Positions 26,749 to 36,745 of a DNA stretch of 64,000 nt are shown in pieces (position 1 is the first letter of the stretch; every line of letters starts with the position of its first letter). A model generated the notes under the pieces. That model was given only the letters and a program-made list of their open reading frames with translations. It searched no databases and had not been told where the DNA came from. A program made the translations under genes and the position numbers. This DNA comes from Zhouia amylolytica (GTDB taxonomy: Bacteria; Bacteroidota; Bacteroidia; Flavobacteriales; Flavobacteriaceae). Where the stretch lies: positions 124,001 to 188,000 of the forward strand of contig NZ_FPAG01000002.1 of NCBI RefSeq assembly GCF_900116365.1. The letters are read 5' to 3'.

Positions 26749-27933
26749 TTAATTTAAAAATTCATAAACTCCAGCTGCTCCCTGACCGGTACCTACACAC
26801 ATGGTTACAATACCGTATTTGTTTTTTCTTCTTCTCATTTCATCAAACAATTGTACAGAGAGTTTGGCTCCGGTACATCCTAATGGATGCCCCAAGGAAA
26901 TTGCGCCACCATTCACGTTAACAATCTCCGGATCCAGACCGAGTTCTCTTATAACAGCTAATGATTGTGAAGCAAAGGCTTCATTCAATTCAATCAGTTC
27001 GATATCATTTAATTTAAGTCCTGCCTGATCTATAGCTTTTGGAATGGCTTTTATTGGTCCGATTCCCATTATACGTGGTTCAACCCCCACAGGTGCATAA
27101 GAAACTAAACGAGCAATAGGTTCAAGATTTAACTCTTTAACCATTTTTTCACTCATCACTAATACAAAAGCAGCACCGTCACTCATTTGAGAGGAATTAC
27201 CCGCTGTTACACTTCCTCCTTGAGCGAACACAGGCCTTAACCTGGATAGCGCTTCAACAGATGTATCTGCCCGAGGTCCTTCATCGGTATCAACTGTATA
27301 ATTTTTAGTAGCTTTTTTATTATTGGCATCGACGTAAACCTGTTCGATATTGATTGGAACAATTTGATCTTTAAATTTACCTTCTTTAATGGCGTTTAGC
27401 GCTTTTTGGTGTGAGTTATAGGCGAATTCATCCTGATCGGCTCTGGAAACATTGTACTCATTAGCAACCGCTTCAGCGGTTAACCCCATGCCCCAATAAT
27501 AGTCTTCGTGTCCTTCTTTGGCTAACTTATAATCCGGTACCGGTTTGTAACCGCCCATTGGGATAAAGCTCATGCTTTCTGCACCTCCTGCAATAATACA
27601 ATCGGCCATACCTGTCTGTATTTTAGCGGTCGCTATTCCAATTGTCTCTAAGCCTGAGGCACAATATCTATTCACTGTCACTCCCGGAACCTCTTCTGTT
27701 TTTAATCCCATTAATGAAATTAATCGTCCTACATTAAGTCCTTGTTCGGCTTCAGGCATTGCATTACCAACGATGACATCATCAATTCTACTTTTATCAA
27801 GTTCTGGAACTTTTTCCATCATGTATTGGATGGTTTCCGCAGCTAATTCATCTGGACGTTTAAAACGGAACAAACCTCTCGGAGCTTTTCCTACTGCGGT
27901 TCTATATGCTTTTACTATATATGCTGTTTTCAT
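26749..27933 (-). CDS. fadA: Acetyl-CoA acyltransferase (3-ketoacyl-CoA thiolase)
   Basis: A thiolase of 394 residues for the last step of beta-oxidation. The nucleophilic Cys is in [10 protein letters not shown] near residue 89. The C-terminal [19 protein letters not shown] and [13 protein letters not shown] motifs carry the His and second Cys of the active site. It lies between the HADH/crotonase fusion and the acyl-CoA dehydrogenase on the same strand, and its length is standard. Its partner in the trifunctional-like complex is the fusion protein upstream. Confidence 0.95.
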   Translation of the reverse strand: MKTAYIVKAYRTAVGKAPRGLFRFKRPDELAAETIQYMMEKVPELDKSRIDDVIVGNAMPEAEQGLNVGRLISLMGLKTEEVPGVTVNRYCASGLETIGIATAKIQTGMADCIIAGGAESMSFIPMGGYKPVPDYKLAKEGHEDYYWGMGLTAEAVANEYNVSRADQDEFAYNSHQKALNAIKEGKFKDQIVPINIEQVYVDANNKKATKNYTVDTDEGPRADTSVEALSRLRPVFAQGGSVTAGNSSQMSDGAAFVLVMSEKMVKELNLEPIARLVSYAPVGVEPRIMGIGPIKAIPKAIDQAGLKLNDIELIELNEAFASQSLAVIRELGLDPEIVNVNGGAISLGHPLGCTGAKLSVQLFDEMRRRKNKYGIVTMCVGTGQGAAGVYEFLN

Positions 27934-27999
27934 TTTTATAATTTTAGATTCAAGAGAATAGAAAATAGACTTTTTTGTTATAATTCTTTATGCTGTTTT

Positions 28000-30405
28000 C
28001 TAGTTACGTAAAGGTTTTCCAGTCTTTAACATATGCTGTATACGCTCTAAAGTTTTTCTTTCTGTACAAAGGGATAAGAAAGCTTCACGTTCGATATCTA
28101 ATAAATATTGCTCTGATACATAACTCGCTTCTGATAGATCACCACCAGCCATTACATAAGCTAATTTGTTTGCGATTTTTTTATCGTGATCAGAAATATA
28201 ATTACCGGCGTTCATGGAGTCGGTACCCACCAAAAACATTCCCAGTGCTTGTTTACCGAGCACTTTTACATCTGTTCGTTGAATCGGTTTTGTGTATCCT
28301 GCTTCAGCTAACAATAGTGCGTGTTTTTTTGCCTCGGCAATTTGCCTGTCTTTATTAACAACCACCACATCTTTACCTTTTTGAAGAATGTTTAGGTCAT
28401 ATGCTTCATAAGCTGAGGTTGAAACTTTAGCCATTCCTATCGTTAGAAAATGTTCTCTCAGTACATTTAATTCTACATCGTCTTTTCTAAAAAGGTCAGA
28501 GGCTCTAAGGGTCATTTCTTTTGATCCCCCCCCACCAGGAATTACACCTACACCAAATTCAACGAGTCCGATATAGGTTTCTGCTGCTGCAACAATTTTA
28601 TCGGCATGTAGCGAGAGCTCACAACCACCACCTAATGTCATTCCGTGTGGGGCAGAAATGGTTGGGATAGAGGAGTATCTCATTCGCATCATGGTATCCT
28701 GGAACATTTTGATGGCCATATTGAGTTCATCGTATTCTTGTTCAACCGCCATCATAAAGATCATTCCGATATTGGCTCCAACAGAAAAGTTGGCTCCCTG
28801 ATTACCAACTACCAGTCCCTGAAAATCTTTTTCAGCAAGGTCGATTGCTTTATTAATTCCTGCAAGGACATCACCTCCAATGGTATTCATTTTGGATTGA
28901 AATTCACAATTCAAAATTCCATCGCCTAAGTCTTCAATAACGACACCACTATTTTTGAAAACCTCGTTAGATTTTCGGATGTTATCCAGAATAATGAAAG
29001 CGTCCTGTCCAGGTTTTTTTATGTGCTGTTTCGATGGTATATCGTAATAGTATGTGGCTCCGTCTTTAACAGTGTAGAAGGAAGTATTCCCTCCGGTTAT
29101 CATTTCCTCTACCCATTCAGCTGGTTGATAACCATCTGCTTTCATTAGTTCTATTCCTTTTTCCACACCTATGGCATCCCAAATTTCGAATGGTCCATTT
29201 TCCCATCCAAAACCAGCTTTCATGGCATCGTCGATTCGGTATAATTCATCTGATATTTCGGGGATACGGTTTTGAACATAGGCGAAAAGGGCAGCAAAAT
29301 TTTTGCGGTAGAATTCACCGGCTTTGTCTTTTCCTCCAACCAGTACTTTAAATCTGTCAATTGGTTTATCTATCGTTTTGGTGAGTTCTAGGGTAGCAAA
29401 AGAAGCTTTTTTCTTTTTGCGGTACTCCAGCGTGTCTAAGTCTAAAGAAAGAATTTCACTTTGACCGTCGTCTCCTTTAATTTTTTTGTAAAACCCTTGT
29501 CCTGTCTTACTTCCTAACCATTTGTTATCCATCATGGATTGAATAAAGCCAGGTAATTTAAAGAGCTCATGTGCTTCATCTTCCGGACAGTTTTCATAAA
29601 TCCCATTAGCCACATGTACTAAGGTGTCAAGACCAACTACATCAACCGTACGAAACGTGGCAGATTTAGGTCTTCCAATGACAGGACCAGTTAATTTATC
29701 AACTTCTTCTACAGTTAATCCTAATTCTTTTACCTGATGGAATAAACTTTGAATTCCAAAAATACCAATTCGGTTTCCGATAAAAGCAGGAGTGTCTTTG
29801 GCTAAGACAGAAGTTTTTCCAAGGAATTTTTCTCCATATTTCATCAGGAACCCGGTAACTTCTTCATGACAATCAGGACCAGGAACAACTTCAAATAATT
29901 TTAAATAACGCGGGGGGTTGAAGAAGTGGGTAACAGCAAAATGTTTTTGGAAATCTTCACTTCTTCCTTCATTCATAAAAGCAATGGGAATACCAGAAGT
30001 GTTTGAAGTAATCAGGGTGCCAGGCGTTCTATATTGCTCAATTTGTTCAAACACCTTCTTTTTTATGTCTAACCGTTCTACTACAACTTCTATAATCCAG
30101 TCTACATCAGCAATTTTCTTTAAGTCATCCTCAAGGTTGCCAGTTTGAATTCTATCGGCAAACTTTTTATGATAAATTGGAGACGGTTTTGACTTAAGTG
30201 CATTGGCAAGATTATCATTTACCATTCTGTTTCGTACCGTGGTATTTTCTAATGTTAAACCTTTTGCTTTTTCCTTTTCATTAAGTTCACGGGGAACAAT
30301 ATCTAATAACAAAACCTCAACGCCAATGTTGGCAAAGTGACATGCAATTCCACTCCCCATTATTCCGGAGCCAATTACAGCAACTTTATTAATTCTTCGT
30401 GTCAT
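28000..30405 (-). CDS. fadB: Fused 3-hydroxyacyl-CoA dehydrogenase / enoyl-CoA hydratase
   Basis: With the start at the ATG at 30405 (MTRRINKVAVIGSG) the protein has 801 residues; an upstream in-frame ATG at 30441 would add 12 unlikely residues. The NAD-binding domain is N-terminal (VIGSGIMGSGIA), followed by the C-terminal part of the dehydrogenase, and the crotonase domain comes last (about 510-690) with PHGMTLGGGCELSL and the GVIPGGGGSKEM segment. The order is therefore the reverse of E. coli FadB, where the hydratase comes first. It carries out the two middle steps of beta-oxidation. It lies between marR and the thiolase. Confidence 0.94.
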   Translation of the reverse strand: MTRRINKVAVIGSGIMGSGIACHFANIGVEVLLLDIVPRELNEKEKAKGLTLENTTVRNRMVNDNLANALKSKPSPIYHKKFADRIQTGNLEDDLKKIADVDWIIEVVVERLDIKKKVFEQIEQYRTPGTLITSNTSGIPIAFMNEGRSEDFQKHFAVTHFFNPPRYLKLFEVVPGPDCHEEVTGFLMKYGEKFLGKTSVLAKDTPAFIGNRIGIFGIQSLFHQVKELGLTVEEVDKLTGPVIGRPKSATFRTVDVVGLDTLVHVANGIYENCPEDEAHELFKLPGFIQSMMDNKWLGSKTGQGFYKKIKGDDGQSEILSLDLDTLEYRKKKKASFATLELTKTIDKPIDRFKVLVGGKDKAGEFYRKNFAALFAYVQNRIPEISDELYRIDDAMKAGFGWENGPFEIWDAIGVEKGIELMKADGYQPAEWVEEMITGGNTSFYTVKDGATYYYDIPSKQHIKKPGQDAFIILDNIRKSNEVFKNSGVVIEDLGDGILNCEFQSKMNTIGGDVLAGINKAIDLAEKDFQGLVVGNQGANFSVGANIGMIFMMAVEQEYDELNMAIKMFQDTMMRMRYSSIPTISAPHGMTLGGGCELSLHADKIVAAAETYIGLVEFGVGVIPGGGGSKEMTLRASDLFRKDDVELNVLREHFLTIGMAKVSTSAYEAYDLNILQKGKDVVVVNKDRQIAEAKKHALLLAEAGYTKPIQRTDVKVLGKQALGMFLVGTDSMNAGNYISDHDKKIANKLAYVMAGGDLSEASYVSEQYLLDIEREAFLSLCTERKTLERIQHMLKTGKPLRN

Positions 30406-30434
30406 GTTTTCGTTTTTATAGTTTAAAGATGACA

Positions 30435-30468
30435 AGGCCATTATATCTTAATTATGATGTAATGGCCT
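30435..30468 (-). repeat. Inverted repeat between marR and the HADH/crotonase gene
   Basis: AGGCCATTA and TAATGGCCT form a perfect 9-bp stem with a 16-nt loop just after the marR stop. There is no T-tract on the minus strand after it, so it looks like an mRNA stem-loop inside the operon (processing, protection or partial termination) rather than a full terminator. Confidence 0.5.
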
Positions 30469-30469
30469 C

Positions 30470-30928
30470 TTATGATTGATCTGTTTTAATTTCTTTGGTG
30501 TAAACTTTTTTTTCAGTAATGAGTTCATTAATTACTTCCATTACACTAAAAAAGCCGTCTAGTTGTTCTTCTGTTACTGCTGATTTAACGACATCATTAA
30601 ACCTTAACACTACAGCTTTGGAGATCTCTCTTTTTTCTTTCCCGAAAGGAGTTAAGCAAATTAATACGCTTCTACCATCATCCGGATTGGGTTTACGACG
30701 AATAAGACCTTTCTCTTCCATGTTTTTCAGGATACGGGATAAACTTGTTGATTCCATACCCATTTTAGGTCCTAAGGAAGTAGAAGGGGTTCCTTTTTCA
30801 GGGTCAACACTTAACAGGGTAAAGCCTGTAGCCATTGTGGTGTCGAATTTTGCTGCTTCTTCATTATACATTCTGGCCACAGCTTGCCAAGTTGCCCTTA
30901 AGGCATAATCTATCGTTTTATCTTTCAT
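30470..30928 (-). CDS. MarR-family transcriptional regulator of the beta-oxidation operon
   Basis: A protein of 152 residues with a winged helix of the MarR type: the recognition helix region MESTSLSRILKNMEEKGLI near residues 77-95, and the wing RKPNPDDGRSVLICLTPFG. Helices on both ends form the dimer interface. As first gene before the beta-oxidation genes it probably represses or tunes them in response to an acyl-CoA or fatty acid. A palindrome suited to such a dimer overlaps its own promoter at 30939-30980. The ligand is inferred from context only. Confidence 0.92.
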   Translation of the reverse strand: MKDKTIDYALRATWQAVARMYNEEAAKFDTTMATGFTLLSVDPEKGTPSTSLGPKMGMESTSLSRILKNMEEKGLIRRKPNPDDGRSVLICLTPFGKEKREISKAVVLRFNDVVKSAVTEEQLDGFFSVMEVINELITEKKVYTKEIKTDQS

Positions 30929-30938
30929 TTATTTTAGT

Positions 30939-30980
30939 TATGCATTCCTCAAATATAATAAAAAATACTATGCATGCATA
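30939..30980 (-). promoter_or_regulatory. Promoter and candidate MarR operator of the fad operon
   Basis: A perfect palindrome TATGCATGCATA (30969-30980) sits in the place of the -33 region. The -7 element TATATTTG (minus strand, 30950-30957) follows, and a half site TATGCAT (30939-30945) overlaps the expected start of transcription. This arrangement suits autorepression by the adjacent MarR protein. Confidence 0.5.
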
Positions 30981-31024
30981 ATAAATAAAAATAAAATTGT
31001 GTTAATGATCTGAAGTAAACGATA

Positions 31025-31053
31025 CAAAAAACTCCTCTTAAAAAAGAGGAGTT
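31025..31053 (-). terminator. Terminator after the acyl-CoA ligase gene
   Basis: Perfect 10-bp stem AACTCCTCTT / AAGAGGAGTT with a four-base loop, followed on the minus strand by a T-run, 16 bp after the stop of the ligase gene. Confidence 0.85.
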
Positions 31054-31068
31054 ATATATAAGTGTTGG

Positions 31069-32841
31069 TTAACGTCCATAGATCTCATTGTAAAGATCCA
31101 TGTACTTTTCTTTAATTACTTTCCTTTTAAGTTTCATGGTAGGCGTAAGATGCCCAGCTTCGATACTCCATACATCAGGAGTTAATTTAAATACTTTGAC
31201 GCGCTCCCATTTACCAAAGTGTGTGTTAAATACATCAACTTCTTCTTGAATGCGTTCTATTAAAGCCTCATTTTTACTGATAGCTTCGAGGCTATTTCCC
31301 AGATCAACGTTATGACGTCTGGCCCATTCTTCCACAAATTCAAAATTTGGCTGGATTAGGGCCCCCGGCATTTTCTCACCTTCACCTACAACCATTATTT
31401 GTTCTATAAAACGAGATTGCTTCATTTCATTTTCAATGAGTTGAGGAGCAACGTACTTCCCTCCGGAAGTTTTAAACATTTCTTTTTTACGATCCGTAAT
31501 TTTCAGGAAGCCTTCTTCATCAATTTCTCCGATATCGCCGGTATGAAAATAACCGTCGGTCATTACGCTAGCTGTTTTTTCAGGGTCTTTATAATAGCCA
31601 GCCATTACATTAGGTCCTTTACACAGAATTTCTCCATCATCTGCTATTTTCACATCGACATTCGGAAGCATTTTACCAACAGTTCCAATTTTCCATCCTC
31701 GGTTACGTTGATCATTGACAGCTATTACCGGTGAGGTTTCTGTAAGGCCATAACCTTCCATAATCGGGATCCCTGCAGCTGCAAATATTCGAGCTAGTCT
31801 TGGTTGAAGCGCAGCACTTCCGGATACCATTATTTTAAGATGTCCGCCTAATCCTTCCTGCCATTTGCTAAAAATGAGCTTTCTCGCAATACTTAATTTT
31901 TTTTCATACCACCATCCGTTATCACCATAGGGTTCAAACTCTTCTCCTAATTCCAATGCCCAAAAGAATAGTTTCTTTTTTATTCCACTTAACTCCGATC
32001 CCTTTGCATAGATTTTGTCGAAAACTTTTTCGGTGAGTCTCGGTACAACGGTCATGACATGAGGTTGAACCTCTTTTAAATTCTCACTTATTTTATCGAT
32101 AGATTCTGCAAAGTGGATGCGAATACCACAATATTGGTATAAGTAAACAACCATTCTTTCAAAGATATGACAGATTGGTAAAAAGCTTAATGCTTTATCT
32201 TTAGCGTCTAAAGGAACGCGTTCTTCACTATCAACCACATTTGAGACAATATTTCGATGCGTGAGCATTACTCCTTTGGGTCTACCTGTAGTTCCTGAGG
32301 TATAAATAAGGGTAGCTAAATCATCTGGCTGAACTTTGTCTTTACAAGCTTCAACATCACTTTGATTGCTGTCATCTTCTCCTAGCTCTAAAACTTCACT
32401 CCAATGTTTACATCCTTCAATATGATTGAAGCTGTAAACTTCTTTTAGGCTAGGAACATTATTTTGTATGGCCCGAACCTTGGTAAGCACCTCTTCGTCC
32501 GAAACAAAGCAGTATATTGACTCAGAGTGATTTAAAACATATTCATAATCCTCCTCTGAAATGGTAGGGTAAATCGGGACGTTTTGAGCTCCTGTTTGTA
32601 AAATACCAATATCCATTATATGCCATTCAGTTCGATTTGTAGAAGAGATAATTGCTATTTTATCATTGGCATTTACACCCATTCTTAATAATGCTCTACT
32701 GATTTTATTGGCATTGTCTATGTATTCCTGTGAAGAAGTTTTTACCCAATTGTTATTATGCTTTGAAACCAAAGCATCTTCTAAATTGAATTTTTCTAGT
32801 TGAAAATAAGGAATGTCAAACAATCGGGTAACTTTATTCAT
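31069..32841 (-). CDS. fadD: Long-chain acyl-CoA synthetase (AMP-forming)
   Basis: An enzyme of 590 residues that activates fatty acids to acyl-CoA at the cost of ATP. The AMP-binding motif YTSGTTGRPKG is near residue 180, followed by VMSGSAALQPRL, GYGLTETSPVIA and the YFHTGDIGEIDEEGFLKITDRKKE region with the conserved Asp and Arg. The length and the KKLFFWALELG segment are those of the long-chain AMP-dependent ligases (FAA/ACSL-like). It has its own terminator and lies just upstream of the marR-fad run, feeding substrate into beta-oxidation or lipid synthesis. Confidence 0.94.
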   Translation of the reverse strand: MNKVTRLFDIPYFQLEKFNLEDALVSKHNNNWVKTSSQEYIDNANKISRALLRMGVNANDKIAIISSTNRTEWHIMDIGILQTGAQNVPIYPTISEEDYEYVLNHSESIYCFVSDEEVLTKVRAIQNNVPSLKEVYSFNHIEGCKHWSEVLELGEDDSNQSDVEACKDKVQPDDLATLIYTSGTTGRPKGVMLTHRNIVSNVVDSEERVPLDAKDKALSFLPICHIFERMVVYLYQYCGIRIHFAESIDKISENLKEVQPHVMTVVPRLTEKVFDKIYAKGSELSGIKKKLFFWALELGEEFEPYGDNGWWYEKKLSIARKLIFSKWQEGLGGHLKIMVSGSAALQPRLARIFAAAGIPIMEGYGLTETSPVIAVNDQRNRGWKIGTVGKMLPNVDVKIADDGEILCKGPNVMAGYYKDPEKTASVMTDGYFHTGDIGEIDEEGFLKITDRKKEMFKTSGGKYVAPQLIENEMKQSRFIEQIMVVGEGEKMPGALIQPNFEFVEEWARRHNVDLGNSLEAISKNEALIERIQEEVDVFNTHFGKWERVKVFKLTPDVWSIEAGHLTPTMKLKRKVIKEKYMDLYNEIYGR

Positions 32842-32903
32842 ATCTATATGAGATTAAGAGAATTGCAAAATATAAAAAATGCCCTTTAATTTCAATAGAT
32901 GTC

Positions 32904-32936
32904 ATAAAAAAAGGAGTTACTTATTAGCAACTCCTT
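32904..32936 (-). terminator. Terminator after purL
   Basis: Stem AAGGAGTT / AACTCCTT with a 10-nt loop, followed by seven T on the minus strand, 27 bp after the purL stop. Confidence 0.85.
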
Positions 32937-32962
32937 AATATTTAACATTCTATATTTTTAAT

Positions 32963-35900
32963 TTATTTGTTTTCAAGCCATTTTCTTGCATTTACAAAGG
33001 CTTCTAACCATGGTGAAACTTCATCTTTGCGGCCATCAGGGTAATTAGCCCAGTTCCATTGGAATATGGATCGTTCAATGTGAGGCATCGTAACTAAATG
33101 TCTTCCCGTTTTATCACAAAGCATGGCAGTGTTATAATCTGAGCCATTAGGGTTAGAAGGATACCCTTCGTATCCGTATTTTGCAACTATATTATATTGA
33201 TCTTCTGAAAGTGGCAATTGGAATTTACCTTCTCCATGAGAAATCCATACTCCAAGAGTTGTTCCTGTTAAAGAAGAGAGCATAACAGAATTATTCTCCT
33301 GAACTTTAACAGAGGTGAATGAACTTTCGTGTTTATGAGAATCGTTGTATGTCATTTTTCCGTGAACCTCATGTTCAGGGTTAATAACTTCCAATTCCAT
33401 GAACAGCTGACAACCGTTACAAATACCTACAGATAGGGTGTCCTCTCTATCGAAGAATTTCTTAAGTGCATTATTTGCTTTTTCGTTGTATAAGAATGCA
33501 CCAGCCCATCCTTTGGCACTTCCCAGAACATCAGAATTTGAAAATCCACCAACAGCTCCAATAAACTGAACATCTTCCAGAGTTTCGCGACCTGAGATTA
33601 AATCGGTCATGTGAACATCCTTGACATCAAAACCGGCCAAATACATAGCATTTGCCATTTCGCGTTCAGAATTACTACCTTTTTCTCTTAGGATTGCAGC
33701 TTTAGGTCTGGAATGGGTTTGACCTGACAACTGAACTACATCACTTAATTTTCCAGTAAAATTATCAGGGAAATCGTATTGTAGCGCTTGATTTTTATAA
33801 TTGTCAAATCGATCTTTAGCAAGGTTATTTGCCGTTTGTTTTTGATCTAACAGATAAGAGGTTTTGTACCATATATCTCTGTATTCCGAAACATTGAAGC
33901 TAAAAGAATCCTCATTATTGATTATGTCAACTATACCAGATTCATTAGCATTCCCTATGTTGAAGAATTCTATTCCATTGTCACGCAGGGTGTCTTCTAC
34001 AGATGACTGAGCCTGGAATACAATACCTGCATTTTCTGAGAATAGCACTTGAATTGAGTCTGAATTCCCCAGCACACTTAAATCTAGTTTTGCTCCCAGA
34101 TTGTTATCCGCGAAACATAATTCTAATAAGGTAGTTATAAGTCCTCCGCTGGCAACATCATGTCCGGCCTTAATGCTATCTTCTTTGATTAATTTTTGTA
34201 TCGTATTGAAGATGGTTTTAAATTTGGCAGCATCTTTTATGGTTGGTGTTTCTTTACCAATTACATTTAAGATCTGATTGAAAGAAGAACCTCCTAATTT
34301 AAAATTATCTTGCGATAGATTAATATAATAGATGTTTCCACCGTCTTTCTTCAAAACTGGCTCAACTACTTTATTAATATCGTTGCAATTCGCAGCTGCA
34401 GAAATAATAACAGTCCCCGGGGCTATGACTTCCTCATTTGGATATTTTTGTTTCATTGAGAGGGAGTCTTTTCCTGTTGGAATATTAATTCCCAGTTCGA
34501 TTGCAAAGTCTGAACAACCTTCAACAGCATCATAAAGGCGAGCATCCTCTCCTTCATTTTTGCATGGCCACATCCAGTTAGCTGAAAGCGATATGCTTTT
34601 TAGTCCATCTTTTAATGGAGCCCAAACAATATTGGTTAATGACTCTGCAATAGAATTTCTACTACCTGCAACCGGGTCTACCAGGGCAGAAACAGGGGAG
34701 TGGCCTATTGAGGTAGCAATTCCTTCTTTACCCTGAAAGTCCAGGGCCATAACACCGCAGTTGTTAAGAGGTAATTGCAGTGGACCAGCACATTGCTGTT
34801 TGGCAACACGACCACCTACACAACGGTCTACTTTATTTGTTAACCAGTCTTTACAGGCAACAGCTTCTAACTGTAAAACCTGTTGAAGATATTTTTCCAC
34901 TTTTTCAGTGGTATAATCTGGATCTTTATAATTACGTTTAATATTTGTGTCATTCATAATGGTTTTTGGTGAACTTCCAAACATATCAGAAAGTTCAAAA
35001 TCCATAGGCTTATCACCATTAGATGAAGATTCAAATGTAAATCTATGATCGCCGGTTACATTACCTACCTCATACATAGGGGAACGTTCACGATCTGCGA
35101 TCTTTTTTAATTTATCTATTTTTTCTTGAGAGATAACTAATCCCATACGTTCCTGACTCTCATTTCCAATAATTTCTTTGGCTGATAATGTAGGATCTCC
35201 AACGGGAAGTTTGTCAAGATCAATTTTTCCACCTGTTTCTTCAACGAGTTCAGATAAACAGTTAAGGTGTCCACCAGCTCCGTGGTCGTGAATGGAAACA
35301 ATATCATTTTCATCACTTTCTACCATTCCACGAATAGCGTTGGCGGCACGTTTTTGCATTTCTGGGTTTGACCGTTGAACAGCATTTAATTCGATACCGC
35401 TTTCAAATTCACCGGTGTCAGCCGACGAGACAGCTGCTCCTCCCATACCAATGCGGTAGTTTTCGCCACCCAGGATGACTATTTTATCTCCTTTTTCAGG
35501 TGTAGCTTTTATGGATTGATTTTCTTTACCGTATCCAATACCACCGGCGAGCATAATTACTTTATCAAATCCAAGTTTTCTCGCTTCCTCCTCATGCTCA
35601 AAGGTTAAAACGGATCCTGTAATTAACGGTTGTCCGAACTTATTTCCAAAATCAGAAGCTCCATTGGAAGCTTTGATTAAAATGTCCATAGGTGTTTGAT
35701 ATAACCATTTACGCTCATTCATTGCTTGTTCCCAAGGACGGTTCTCCTCTAATCTGGAGTAGGAAGTCATGTAAACTGCCGTTCCAGCTAGAGGTAATGA
35801 TCCTTTACCACCTGCCAAACGATCCCGGATTTCACCACCACTACCTGTTGCTGCACCATTAAATGGTTCTACAGTAGTAGGGAAGTTATGTGTTTCTGCT

Positions 35901-36634
35901 TTTAGAGAGATAACCGAATCATAGTCTTTTACTTGATAAAAATCAGGTTTATCAGCACTCTTTGGAGCGAACTGTTGCACTTTCGGTCCTTTAATAAACG
36001 CTACATTGTCTTTATATGCAGATACAATATCATTAGGATGGGTTTCAGATGTTTTTCTAATTAATTTGAAGAGCGAAGAAGGTTTCTCTTCACCATCAAT
36101 TACAAAGGTTCCATTGAAAATTTTATGGCGACAATGTTCTGAATTTACTTGAGAAAATCCAAAAACTTCTGAGTCCGTAAGCTTTCTTTCCAGTTTCGCA
36201 GAAAGTTTATTCAGATATTCAATCTCTTCATCACTTAAAGCTAATCCTTCCTTAATGTTGTAGGCAGCAATGTCTTCAATCTCAATTATTGGATCTGGTT
36301 CAATATCAATGGTGAATATGTTTTGATCTAGTGCTATGTATTTTTGAGAAAGCATCGGATCATAATCTTTGTCACCTTCCGTAGAAGCAAAATATTCTTC
36401 AATTCTTTTGATACCGGAAATACCCATATTCTGAGTGATCTCGACCGCGTTGGTACTCCAAGGCGTAATCATGGCAGCTCTTGGGCCAATGAAGTAAGCA
36501 TCAATGTTTTGTGATGCAATTTGTGATTGATTACCGAATAGCCAAACTAATTTTGAGATGTCTTCTGAATTTAGTTCACTGTCGGTTTGAACTGCGTAAA
36601 CTTTGGTTTTTGGATTACCGAAGAAAAGGATCAT
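32963..36634 (-). CDS. purL: Phosphoribosylformylglycinamidine synthase (single-chain PurL)
   Basis: A 1223-residue, single-chain enzyme of purine synthesis that converts FGAR to FGAM with glutamine and ATP. It contains the N-terminal PurS-like part, two AIRS-type halves (SLKAETHNFPTTVEPFNGAATGSGGEIRDR near residue 235 is the classical signature region) and a C-terminal glutaminase domain with the nucleophile in VGICNGCQLF near residue 1070. The glutaminase end also has the catalytic His region (VWISHGEGKF). This is the large form known from Proteobacteria and eukaryotes, not the three-gene PurLQS type. It is transcribed alone between two terminators. Confidence 0.96.
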   Translation of the reverse strand: MILFFGNPKTKVYAVQTDSELNSEDISKLVWLFGNQSQIASQNIDAYFIGPRAAMITPWSTNAVEITQNMGISGIKRIEEYFASTEGDKDYDPMLSQKYIALDQNIFTIDIEPDPIIEIEDIAAYNIKEGLALSDEEIEYLNKLSAKLERKLTDSEVFGFSQVNSEHCRHKIFNGTFVIDGEEKPSSLFKLIRKTSETHPNDIVSAYKDNVAFIKGPKVQQFAPKSADKPDFYQVKDYDSVISLKAETHNFPTTVEPFNGAATGSGGEIRDRLAGGKGSLPLAGTAVYMTSYSRLEENRPWEQAMNERKWLYQTPMDILIKASNGASDFGNKFGQPLITGSVLTFEHEEEARKLGFDKVIMLAGGIGYGKENQSIKATPEKGDKIVILGGENYRIGMGGAAVSSADTGEFESGIELNAVQRSNPEMQKRAANAIRGMVESDENDIVSIHDHGAGGHLNCLSELVEETGGKIDLDKLPVGDPTLSAKEIIGNESQERMGLVISQEKIDKLKKIADRERSPMYEVGNVTGDHRFTFESSSNGDKPMDFELSDMFGSSPKTIMNDTNIKRNYKDPDYTTEKVEKYLQQVLQLEAVACKDWLTNKVDRCVGGRVAKQQCAGPLQLPLNNCGVMALDFQGKEGIATSIGHSPVSALVDPVAGSRNSIAESLTNIVWAPLKDGLKSISLSANWMWPCKNEGEDARLYDAVEGCSDFAIELGINIPTGKDSLSMKQKYPNEEVIAPGTVIISAAANCNDINKVVEPVLKKDGGNIYYINLSQDNFKLGGSSFNQILNVIGKETPTIKDAAKFKTIFNTIQKLIKEDSIKAGHDVASGGLITTLLELCFADNNLGAKLDLSVLGNSDSIQVLFSENAGIVFQAQSSVEDTLRDNGIEFFNIGNANESGIVDIINNEDSFSFNVSEYRDIWYKTSYLLDQKQTANNLAKDRFDNYKNQALQYDFPDNFTGKLSDVVQLSGQTHSRPKAAILREKGSNSEREMANAMYLAGFDVKDVHMTDLISGRETLEDVQFIGAVGGFSNSDVLGSAKGWAGAFLYNEKANNALKKFFDREDTLSVGICNGCQLFMELEVINPEHEVHGKMTYNDSHKHESSFTSVKVQENNSVMLSSLTGTTLGVWISHGEGKFQLPLSEDQYNIVAKYGYEGYPSNPNGSDYNTAMLCDKTGRHLVTMPHIERSIFQWNWANYPDGRKDEVSPWLEAFVNARKWLENK

Positions 36635-36668
36635 AAAAATGATGTTTGTTGTGTTGTTATTTAAAGCG

Positions 36669-36701
36669 CAAATTTAACCATTTATAAGAAAATAACCGCA
36701 A
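36669..36701 (-). promoter_or_regulatory. Probable purL promoter
   Basis: On the minus strand TAAATTTG (36669-36676) fits the -7 element, and a TTG (36699-36701) is 22 bp upstream, within the range used in Flavobacteria. The start codon is 34 bp downstream. Confidence 0.45.
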
Positions 36702-36703
36702 TA

Positions 36704-36730
36704 AAAAATCCCGCAAAAAGCGGGATTTTT
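36704..36730 (-). terminator. Terminator after the rsmB-like gene
   Basis: Stem TCCCGC / GCGGGA extended by A-T pairs, loop of five A, and a T-run on the minus strand, 16 bp after the methyltransferase stop. Confidence 0.85.
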
Positions 36731-36745
36731 AAAATTAAGGTGTTG

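Noticed and set aside
27572-27961. A 129-codon open frame on the plus strand.
   Set aside because: It is antisense to the thiolase gene and shows no domain pattern.
28000-30441. Longer start for the HADH/crotonase fusion at 30441.
   Set aside because: The extra 12 residues (MALSSLNYKNEN) are not part of the family, and a good ATG at 30405 is directly before the NAD-binding strand.
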